Shown one piece after another: positions 6,035 to 11,539 of a stretch of DNA of 11,539 nt. The DNA is from Actinoplanes liguriensis (GTDB lineage: Bacteria > Actinomycetota > Actinomycetes > Mycobacteriales > Micromonosporaceae). Position numbers and translations under genes: made by a program. The first letter of the stretch is position 1; every line of letters begins with the position of its first letter. The DNA is taken from NCBI GenBank assembly GCA_000715855.1, contig KL571200.1:34432-45970 (forward strand), written 5' to 3'. The notes beneath the pieces were generated by a model. The model had not been told where the DNA came from. It was given only the letters and a program-made list of their open reading frames with translations, and searched no databases.

Positions 6035-6905
6035 GACAAGAGGTCTCATGAATCAGCAGGCTCGGTGGGGCGCCTTTCTCGGCCTGACCCTGGTGCTCGC
6101 GGTGGGCGCCTGCGATTCCGGCGAACCTGCGGCGAAGGCGTCGGTGTGCCCGATTCCGACGAGCCCTCCGGCGGGCGCCGCTGCCCCGGCGGGTCAGGCG
6201 CCGGGCGGTGGTGGCGTCGAGGTTGTCGATCATGGATTCACTCAGCTCTTCAACGAGAAGACCGGAGGGCTGTCGACCGGGGCCAGCGTGAGCCTGGGTG
6301 CGCTGTTGCGCAACACGAGCGGTCAGGTCGCCTATCGGACCCAGGTCACCCTGCGCATCAAGGATGCGGCGGGCAGGGACGCGGCTCACCCGTGGAGCGT
6401 GCGGAATCTCATTCTGGAGATCCCGGTCATTCATCCCGGCGAGCAGGTGGCCGTAGGGGATAGAGCCGGTGTTCGCGATGACATAGATCAATTCCATGCC
6501 TACGACAAGGTGACCAAGTTCGACGTCGAGCTCGGGTCGGCCACCTGGATGCCGGCGGAGAGCGCGGCGATGTTCCCGTCGATCACCACTACCTTCCGGA
6601 GCCTGGAGCAGAAGAATTCCGTGAGCACGGTTCGGTACACAGCCGCCACGACAGCCTGCCGCGCGACGGTCTTCCGGGGTATGGCCGCGGTCTTCCTGAA
6701 CAAATCCGGTCATGTCACGGGCGGTCTGCTCGGCACCCAGCCGGAACTGGAGCAGTGCGGTACGACCGGGCACGAAGGGTCGTTCTCGGACATCGTTCCG
6801 GCCCCCGAGGGGATCGACGAGGGGAAGACGGTGGTGAGTGAGTACTGCGATGTGGCGCGGCCGGAGGGCGGCGTCTACCGGCCCTCCGGCGCTCCGTTCA
6901 ATTGA
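6027..6905 (+). CDS. Secreted lipoprotein with FxLYD/DUF4352-like beta domain
   Basis: A 292-residue lipoprotein. The N-terminal hydrophobic segment GAFLGLTLVLA is followed by the lipobox VGAC, so lipid-modified Cys29 anchors it outside the membrane. A Pro/Ala/Gly-rich linker (about 42-62) leads to a beta-rich domain, GVEVVDHGFTQLF through IPVIHPGEQVAVG. This pattern (RNTSGQVAYRTQVTLRIKDAAGR, then PGEQ) is seen in FxLYD/DUF4352-type extracellular domains. Four further Cys residues could form disulfides. Two starts are plausible. The ATG at 6027 has AAGGA 8 bases upstream and overlaps the previous stop by 8 bases. The ATG at 6048 has AAGAGG 4 bases upstream and gives a shorter leader. The first is reported. 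As the last gene of the type VII-like operon, it may act in surface retention or assembly of the secreted proteins. Confidence 0.82.
   Translation: MARTRGLMNQQARWGAFLGLTLVLAVGACDSGEPAAKASVCPIPTSPPAGAAAPAGQAPGGGGVEVVDHGFTQLFNEKTGGLSTGASVSLGALLRNTSGQVAYRTQVTLRIKDAAGRDAAHPWSVRNLILEIPVIHPGEQVAVGDRAGVRDDIDQFHAYDKVTKFDVELGSATWMPAESAAMFPSITTTFRSLEQKNSVSTVRYTAATTACRATVFRGMAAVFLNKSGHVTGGLLGTQPELEQCGTTGHEGSFSDIVPAPEGIDEGKTVVSEYCDVARPEGGVYRPSGAPFN
6860..6890 (-). terminator. Strong 10-bp hairpin just past the GH26-like gene
   Basis: GCCGGAGGGC (6860-6869) and GCCCTCCGGC (6881-6890) are perfect inverted repeats around an 11-base loop. Read on the minus strand, the hairpin begins 7 bases after the stop of the GH26-like gene, the expected place for a terminator of that operon. 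There is no T-tract, as is common in high-GC actinobacteria. On the plus strand it falls in the last codons of the lipoprotein gene, where ribosomes would open it. It could therefore act mainly in the minus direction. Confidence 0.55.
6898..6905. other. 8-base palindrome carrying both stop codons of convergent genes
   Basis: TCAATTGA at 6898-6905 reads TGA at its end on each strand. It terminates the lipoprotein gene (plus) and the GH26-like gene (minus). The two coding regions therefore overlap by exactly this palindrome, with no spacer between the two operons. Confidence 0.95.
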
Positions 6906-7908
6906 GGCGGCCGGCGTTGAAGTAGGGGTCCTTCACCAATGAGTGGAACGCCCCGAACGCCTGTCTGTCCCCGCTGAGCTGGAACTGCTGGTTGGGCCCG
7001 TTCCCCTCCGGGTCCGACTCGAAGTACGCGACCGCTTTGATCTGCCGGTTCACCTTGAACGTCCGCTCCGCGTCCTTCAGCCACGCGGCCCGGTTCGCCG
7101 ACCCCCAGGCCTTGGCGACGCCGAACTCGCCGATGATGATCGGTTTCGGGTGTTGGGCGGCCCACTGCAGGAACGGCCCCATCAGTTCCCCGATCGGCTG
7201 GAAGGTGGCGCCGGCGTAGACGTCGACGCACGTCCAGTCCACCTGGTCGTCCCCGGGGTAGAAGTCCGCCGCCTCGCCGCGCTGGAAGCCTTCGGCGGTC
7301 GGGCACCACACCCAGGACACGTTGTCGGCGTGCTCCTTCTTGAAGATCGCCCGGACGTATTTCCAGGCCGCGATGTAGTCCTCGCCGGACCACATGGTCG
7401 CCCGCAGGTTGGGCCGGTCCATCTCCCAGCGCATCCGCAGCAGCACCGGGTCCTTGATCTTCCGGATCGCGCGGGCCTGCTGCCGGATCAGCCGGTCGTG
7501 CTCGCCGTCCAGGATGGAGCGGTTGTCGCCGGTCGCCCAGCTGATCATGAGGGACTGGCCCTGGGCCAGGAACTCCTGATCGGATTCGGTCCCGACCATC
7601 TGGTCGAAGCGCCGATACGTGTTCAGGATGTCCAGCCGCCGGCCCAGTGAGCTCTCCAGCGCGCCGACCGCTTCCAGCCGCCCGACGTGGGTCAGCTCCT
7701 CGGGCTTGATCCACGCGCCGACGTATGCACCTTCCGCCGGGGGCGCGAACGGCCCGGCGGCGAAGGGGCCGGCCTGCACCGCGACGGCCTGCGGCCGCGC
7801 GGACAGATCGGGTGCCGGCGGTGGGCCGGGTTCCTTACGCTTGTCGTCGCTGCAGGCCGACAGCATTGCCAGTACGGCGATGAGCACGCCCGCCAGGACC
7901 CTACGCAT
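6898..7908 (-). CDS. GH26-like glycoside hydrolase lipoprotein
   Basis: A 336-residue exported hydrolase. The signal peptide MRRVLAGVLIAVLAMLSAC gives a lipobox with Cys19, followed by a charged and Pro-rich linker to about 58. The TIM-barrel domain begins AYVGAWIKPEE. LLRMRWEMDRP (157-166) places Glu162 as the likely acid/base, matching the R..HEM pattern of GH26, and IIIGEFGVAK (257-266) places Glu261 as the nucleophile. WVWCPTAEGF and DWTCVDVYAG are further strand-end motifs of the fold. GH26 enzymes cut beta-mannans and related glycans, but here the substrate is probably the locus's own polysaccharide. The ATG overlaps the methyltransferase stop by 8 bases. Its TGA and that of the convergent lipoprotein gene lie in the same 8-base palindrome. 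A role in trimming or releasing the polymer outside the membrane is inferred. Confidence 0.87.
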   Translation of the reverse strand: MRRVLAGVLIAVLAMLSACSDDKRKEPGPPPAPDLSARPQAVAVQAGPFAAGPFAPPAEGAYVGAWIKPEELTHVGRLEAVGALESSLGRRLDILNTYRRFDQMVGTESDQEFLAQGQSLMISWATGDNRSILDGEHDRLIRQQARAIRKIKDPVLLRMRWEMDRPNLRATMWSGEDYIAAWKYVRAIFKKEHADNVSWVWCPTAEGFQRGEAADFYPGDDQVDWTCVDVYAGATFQPIGELMGPFLQWAAQHPKPIIIGEFGVAKAWGSANRAAWLKDAERTFKVNRQIKAVAYFESDPEGNGPNQQFQLSGDRQAFGAFHSLVKDPYFNAGRLN

Positions 7909-8638
7909 GGACGCGCCGAGCCGTGTAGAGCACGTTCACCGCGTACCCGTCGGTTCCCGGGATGCGTCGTGCGGCGGCGTCCGCGACCCGGGCCAGCCGG
8001 TTGTCGTGCAGGGACGGCGTGAGCATGGAGAACCCACGGCGTTCGACGATCTCGAAGCCGTGCCGGTCGAGCAGCGCCGCGACCTCTTCGTGGGACAGTT
8101 CGGCGAACCAGCGCTCGCCGCGGTGCCGCCGGGCCCGCAGGTGCCGGACCGAGCCGGCGTTGCCGTGGTTCTCCACGACGAGCACCCCGGAGCCGCGGTG
8201 CGGCAGCGCTTTCGCGGCGAACGCGAGTGCCCGGTCGCGGATCGTGTCGTGCACGTTGAGCAACAGCCGGAAGATCGTCACGATGGCCGGGAAGCCGGCC
8301 GCGACCGGCGCCGGCACCGGCCCGTCCATCGGCACCTGGTGCCAGTAGGCCCGCGATCCGACCTCGGCGGCTTTCGCCATCATCTCGGCCGACGTGTCGT
8401 AGCCGTGCGCCTCCCGGACCAGCCCGTGCAGGGTCCGGATGGCCCGCCCGGTGCCGCAGGCGAAGTCGTGCTGGACCGGCGGGTGCTGGCCCTCGAACTC
8501 GCGGCGGACCAGGGAGCGCAGGTAGTCGCGCTGCCGCTCGTTGATCCGGGTCGCGTAACTGTCCGGCGCGTATGTCACCGACTCGTACTTCTCGACCGCC
8601 TCGGCGTCCTGGAACACCTCGGTGTAGTCGCTGGTCAA
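7901..8638 (-). CDS. Class I SAM-dependent methyltransferase
   Basis: A 245-residue Rossmann-fold methyltransferase. Motif I is HDFACGTGRAIRTL (57-70), where the DxxCGTGR form binds the SAM amino acid. The acidic tip of strand 2 is YDTSAEM. FPAIVTIFRLLLNVHD is the motif IV region, and GSGVLVVENHGN is motif VI. The proposed start is TTG at 8636-8638. Its TTGA overlaps the stop of the flippase gene, and AGGAGG inside the flippase's last codons lies 4 bases upstream. The same frame stays open far upstream (to 9877), but that part is antisense-frame shadow of the flippase with no methyltransferase character. The acceptor is unknown. Between flippase and hydrolase genes, O-methylation of a glycan or lipid carrier is a reasonable guess. 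Confidence 0.86.
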   Translation of the reverse strand: MTSDYTEVFQDAEAVEKYESVTYAPDSYATRINERQRDYLRSLVRREFEGQHPPVQHDFACGTGRAIRTLHGLVREAHGYDTSAEMMAKAAEVGSRAYWHQVPMDGPVPAPVAAGFPAIVTIFRLLLNVHDTIRDRALAFAAKALPHRGSGVLVVENHGNAGSVRHLRARRHRGERWFAELSHEEVAALLDRHGFEIVERRGFSMLTPSLHDNRLARVADAAARRIPGTDGYAVNVLYTARRVHA

Positions 8639-10152
8639 CTCGCCTCCTGGGGGTTTCGTCGGGTGAACGCGCCGAGTTCGAGCCGTCCGCGCAGCAGCCA
8701 CGCGCCGGCGCAGAAGACCGCGACGGCGGCCGCGGTGGCCAGCGCCGGCCCGATCGGCCCGTCCCCGGTGAGGGTGGTCACGGCCCGGGGCAGCAGGCCG
8801 AAGCAGCCGATCGAGAGCAGCGCGGCGGCCCGGGTGCCCGGGCCGAACGGGTGCAGGCGGGCGCCGCGGAACACCTGGATCAGCGGCAGCAGGTTGTTGG
8901 CGACCATCGCGCCGGCCAGGCCCACGGCCGCGCCGATCGCGCCCCACCGGGGAATCAACAGCACGTCCAGGCCGATCGTGACGGCCAGGGCGACGAGCAC
9001 GTTGCCGAGGTTGAGCGAGGTGCGCCCGGCCATCGACAGGACCATGTCGACCATGCCGCAGCCGGTGGCGATCAGCATCGCCACGGCCAGCAGGCGGACC
9101 ACGGGCGTGCCGGCGGCGTATTCCGGGCCGAAGAACCGCAGGTAGTACGGCGCGAACAGGATCACCAGCAGGTTCACCGGCCAGGTGATCAGCACGAGCC
9201 AGCCGGTCGCGACCTGGTAGAGCCGGTTCGCGGTGACGTGGTCGCCGGTGCTCAGCGCCTCGGCCAGCCGGGGTTGCACGGACTGGGAGATGCCCTGGTT
9301 GGCGAACTGGATCAGGATCACGAACCGGCCGGCGACCGCGTAGACGGCGGCCGCGCCGAGCCCGCCGAGCGCGGCGACCAGCAGCACGTCCACCCGCTGC
9401 AGCGCGAGCTGGGCCACCGCGGCGAGCGCGCGCGGGCCGGTGAACAGCCAGAACTCGCGGCGCAGGCGGCGGCGTTCGGCCGGCTCGCTGGTCGTGCCGG
9501 CGGGACGGCCCGCGAGGTAGGCGCTCCGGGCCGCGTACGCGGAAAGGATGGTGACCGGGAGGTAGGGAACCGCCCAGGCCATCGCGAAGGCCGGCAGCGA
9601 AGCGGCGGCGAAGAGGCCGGCGGCGCCGATCGCGACCAGTTGCAGGCAGCTGCGCAGGACCCGGTCGATCAGGACCGTCGGGCGCATCGAGCGGTATCCG
9701 CGGGTCACCGTGAGCAGCACGTCGGTCAGCGCCTGCAACGGGATGAACAGGGCCAGCACGCGCAGGCCGTCGGCCACGCCCGGCACGCCGTGGGCGATCC
9801 CCGGCGCGGCGATCCACATCGCCACGGCCAGGACCAGCGAGAACACGACGACCGGGAGTAGCCCGGTACGCAGGCACGGGCCGAGCAGATGGTCGCGGCC
9901 GGTGGCGCGCAGCCGGGCCGGCCAGTAGACCAGGCCGGTGTTCGTGCCGAGCTTGGCCAGGCCGCCGGCCAGCACGAACGCGGCGGTGGCGGAGAAGAAC
10001 GCGCCCGCCTCGGCCTGGCCCAGGCGGCGCGCGACGACCCAGGTCACCACGACCCCGACGCCGCCGGCCAGGGCGGATCCGATCATGTTGGCGAGTCCGC
10101 CGCGGGCCGCGCCGCGCGTTCCCTTGGCCGACTCCGGCGCGAGCACCGTCAC
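8635..10152 (-). CDS. Wzx-type polysaccharide flippase (MOP superfamily)
   Basis: A 505-residue integral membrane protein with about 12-14 hydrophobic helices, typical in length for lipid-linked oligosaccharide flippases of the MOP/polysaccharide-biosynthesis family. The first helix, NMIGSALAGGVGVVVTWVVARRLG, followed by AGAFFSATAAFVLAG, is the standard N-terminal pattern. An internal FWLFTGPRALAAVAQLALQRVDVLL with YAVAGRFV starts the second half, mirroring the first. RWGAIGAAVGLAGAMVANNLLPL is the late-helix motif. It would move an undecaprenyl- or polyprenyl-linked repeat unit across the membrane. The GTG start at 10150-10152 overlaps the stop of the upstream sulfotransferase by 4 bases (GTGA). 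The stop overlaps the TTG start of the methyltransferase by 3 bases, so the genes are co-translated. Confidence 0.92.
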   Translation of the reverse strand: MTVLAPESAKGTRGAARGGLANMIGSALAGGVGVVVTWVVARRLGQAEAGAFFSATAAFVLAGGLAKLGTNTGLVYWPARLRATGRDHLLGPCLRTGLLPVVVFSLVLAVAMWIAAPGIAHGVPGVADGLRVLALFIPLQALTDVLLTVTRGYRSMRPTVLIDRVLRSCLQLVAIGAAGLFAAASLPAFAMAWAVPYLPVTILSAYAARSAYLAGRPAGTTSEPAERRRLRREFWLFTGPRALAAVAQLALQRVDVLLVAALGGLGAAAVYAVAGRFVILIQFANQGISQSVQPRLAEALSTGDHVTANRLYQVATGWLVLITWPVNLLVILFAPYYLRFFGPEYAAGTPVVRLLAVAMLIATGCGMVDMVLSMAGRTSLNLGNVLVALAVTIGLDVLLIPRWGAIGAAVGLAGAMVANNLLPLIQVFRGARLHPFGPGTRAAALLSIGCFGLLPRAVTTLTGDGPIGPALATAAAVAVFCAGAWLLRGRLELGAFTRRNPQEAS

Positions 10153-11027
10153 CGGCGGCGCCAGATCGGCGTGTGCCCCAGCCAGCCGGCGAGGGCCTCG
10201 TCGTGCGGCTGGTAGTAGGTGACCAGGTCGTTGCGCAGTTGCGGGTCCATGTCGGCCTGCCGGGGGCGGGCGTTGTGCTGCTCGAAGGTGGGGCGTTCGA
10301 GGTTCGGCGGCAACCCGAGGAACGCGCAGACCTCGTCGTAGACCGGCTCCGGGTCGCTGAAGAACCGCTCGCTCTCCACCACGTGGATGCGTTCGCGGCC
10401 GACGTGCTGGGCCATCACGCTGAGGTAGCGGGCGTACTCCCCGCGGGCGCGGTAGGCGTGGTGCTGGTGGGCGAAGCTGTAGTAGGCCGGATCCGCGGCC
10501 AGCCGCTCCTCCTGCCGGTGCAGCCGGGCCGGCTCCAGCGCGACCGCCGCGCCGAAGTCACGCTCGGTCTCGAAACCCCGGGCCACCTCGTGGTGATGCT
10601 GGGAGTAGGCGCGTTCCACCGGGTCCCGGACGAGAACCACGATTTTCGCGTACGGCAGGTCGTGCGCGATCCGAGCGACCGCCTGCGGGTGGTACATGTA
10701 GTACGGGCTGGACTCGAACGTCTGGGCCGGCACGCCGTGCTTCTCGGCGATCCGCTCGCCCGACCGCCGGGCCGGGAAGTGCGCCCGGTACCAGTCGATC
10801 CCGCGGTGGTACGACGTGTCGAAGTAGTGCACGCCCTTGTGGAGCACGGCCTTGAGCACCGCCGGGTGGGCGGCCAGCGCTCGGTAGAGCGACGTGGTGC
10901 CGCACCGCTGGCCGCCGCAGATCAGGAACGACGGCAGCATCCGGTGCTCCGAGGTGAGCCGTCCGTAGGAGCGGGAGCCCAGGTGCACCACCCGTTTCAT
11001 CGGGGCGGGCAGTTTGCGGACGTTCAT
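10149..11027 (-). CDS. Sulfotransferase of the NodH/heparan N-sulfotransferase type
   Basis: A 292-residue sulfotransferase of the Sulfotransfer_1 type. The PAPS 5'-phosphosulfate loop is FLICGGQRCGTTSLYRAL (34-51). HKGVHYFD (63-70) matches the KExHFFD strand, with Lys64 the likely catalytic lysine. ESSPYYMYHP (105-114) and VVLVRDPVERAYSQHHHE (130-147) provide the 3'-phosphate site. These are the marks of carbohydrate sulfotransferases such as NodH and heparan sulfotransferases, a different subgroup from the one at 707-1639. ATG at 11025-11027 is preferred over an upstream in-frame TTG, because GAGGAG lies 5 bases before it. It shares one base (TGATG) with the upstream kinase stop. The probable role is sulfation of the polysaccharide repeat unit in the cytoplasm before flipping. 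Confidence 0.9.
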   Translation of the reverse strand: MNVRKLPAPMKRVVHLGSRSYGRLTSEHRMLPSFLICGGQRCGTTSLYRALAAHPAVLKAVLHKGVHYFDTSYHRGIDWYRAHFPARRSGERIAEKHGVPAQTFESSPYYMYHPQAVARIAHDLPYAKIVVLVRDPVERAYSQHHHEVARGFETERDFGAAVALEPARLHRQEERLAADPAYYSFAHQHHAYRARGEYARYLSVMAQHVGRERIHVVESERFFSDPEPVYDEVCAFLGLPPNLERPTFEQHNARPRQADMDPQLRNDLVTYYQPHDEALAGWLGHTPIWRRR

Positions 11028-11539
11028 CAAAGCTCCTCAACACGCCGGATGAGCACCGGCAACAGCCAGGTGCCGAGCACACCGAGCCGGGCGCCGGCCT
11101 CGGCCTGCCGGTCGGTCAGATAGCGCACGGCCAGGTCGACCAGGTAGAGCAGGGCGGTCGTCTCACGGGCCACCGGCGCCACCCCGAACGGGGCGAGCAA
11201 CTCGTCGGCCCGGCGCACGGTGGCCTCCACGGCGCCCCGCGCGTCCCCACTGCTCTGGATACGTTTCTGCAGCTCGTGGTGGACGGCGTCGAAGCCGAGC
11301 GGCACCCCGGTGGCGAACCGCTCCCAGTCCCAGACGAGCAGCGCGTCGGCGAGGTTCGCCATGTTCCACGGGGCCCAGTCGCCGTGCCAGGCGCCGTACC
11401 GCAGCGTGGTCTCCCCGCCGTGTGCGGCGAGCAGGTCCACGGCGGCGCTCAGCGAGGCGCCCTCGGCGCGCTCACTGACCGCGGCGAGTCGGGCGCGCAG
11501 CTCGTGCCAGTACGAGCTCTGCGTCAGCGGCCCGGTCGT
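11027..11539 (-). CDS. APH-fold phosphotransferase, C-terminal part (N-terminus outside window)
   Basis: The visible 170 residues are the C-lobe of an aminoglycoside/choline-kinase-like (APH) protein. YGAWHGDWAPWNMA holds the HGDxxxxN catalytic loop, with the catalytic Asp at visible residue 54 and Asn at 59. ALLVWDWERFATGVPLGFD provides the metal-binding Asp (visible 71) and the family's DWE motif. A helical tail follows. The frame is open to the right edge, so start and N-lobe are missing. The gene leads into the sulfotransferase with a 1-base stop/start overlap and belongs to the same operon. Such kinases in glycan loci may phosphorylate a sugar or alcohol precursor. An antibiotic-resistance role is possible but not suggested by the context. 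Confidence 0.85.
   Translation of the reverse strand, partial: TTGPLTQSSYWHELRARLAAVSERAEGASLSAAVDLLAAHGGETTLRYGAWHGDWAPWNMANLADALLVWDWERFATGVPLGFDAVHHELQKRIQSSGDARGAVEATVRRADELLAPFGVAPVARETTALLYLVDLAVRYLTDRQAEAGARLGVLGTWLLPVLIRRVEEL

Noticed and set aside
8572..9861. Long plus-strand open frame (429 codons) across the flippase
   Set aside because: It is antisense to a convincing membrane protein; its translation is rich in Arg, Gly, Asp, Gln and His with no fold-like pattern, as expected for a shadow frame in GC-rich DNA.
8639..9877. Upstream extension of the methyltransferase frame
   Set aside because: Same-strand alternative frame of the flippase gene; Arg/Pro/Gly-rich and unlike any methyltransferase. 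The TTG at 8638 with its ribosome binding site is the better start.
1..11539. RNA genes, insertion sequences, CRISPR arrays, attachment sites
   Set aside because: No tRNA-like cloverleaf, rRNA sequence, transposase, terminal repeats or spaced repeat array could be recognised; the only repeats are within the WecG-like gene.

Overview
This is a GC-rich actinobacterial chromosome segment. Codon use, GTG and TTG starts, operons of overlapping genes and a type VII (ESX/WXG100-like) secretion gene set suggest a Micromonosporaceae/Actinoplanes-type filamentous actinomycete. That placement is inferred from style, since there is no rRNA or marker gene. The window holds 13 protein genes, two of them cut by the edges, and no RNA gene, insertion sequence, CRISPR array or gene-free stretch over 130 bases.

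Region 1 (1-3033) is surface glycan synthesis. A sulfotransferase and a family 2 glycosyltransferase (cut at the left edge) form a coupled minus-strand pair. Diverging from them across 62 bases is a WecG/TagA/CpsF glycosyltransferase. Its catalytic domain is split by an in-frame, repeat-bearing, low-complexity insert of about 185 residues, placed at the glycine-rich loop after the central beta strand. A near-perfect inverted repeat lies in the divergent promoter.

Region 2 (3047-4057) holds two small housekeeping-like genes transcribed away from each other: a DUF4262 protein and a VOC/glyoxalase-fold protein that looks leaderless.

Region 3 (4180-6905) is a tightly overlapping plus-strand operon of four genes: an EspC/WXG100-type small protein with a YxxxD signal, a larger protein with a WxG motif and a hydrophobic segment, a small protein with two YbaB-like halves, and a lipoprotein. 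It looks like a type VII secretion substrate cassette without the ESX motor genes.

Region 4 (6898-11539) is a minus-strand operon with every junction overlapping: APH-fold kinase (cut at the right edge), second sulfotransferase, Wzx-type flippase, SAM methyltransferase, and a GH26-like lipoprotein hydrolase. With region 1 it reads as part of a locus that makes, decorates (sulfate, perhaps methyl), flips and trims an exported polysaccharide or cell-wall glycan. Regions 3 and 4 converge, with their last genes sharing an 8-base palindrome that supplies both stop codons.
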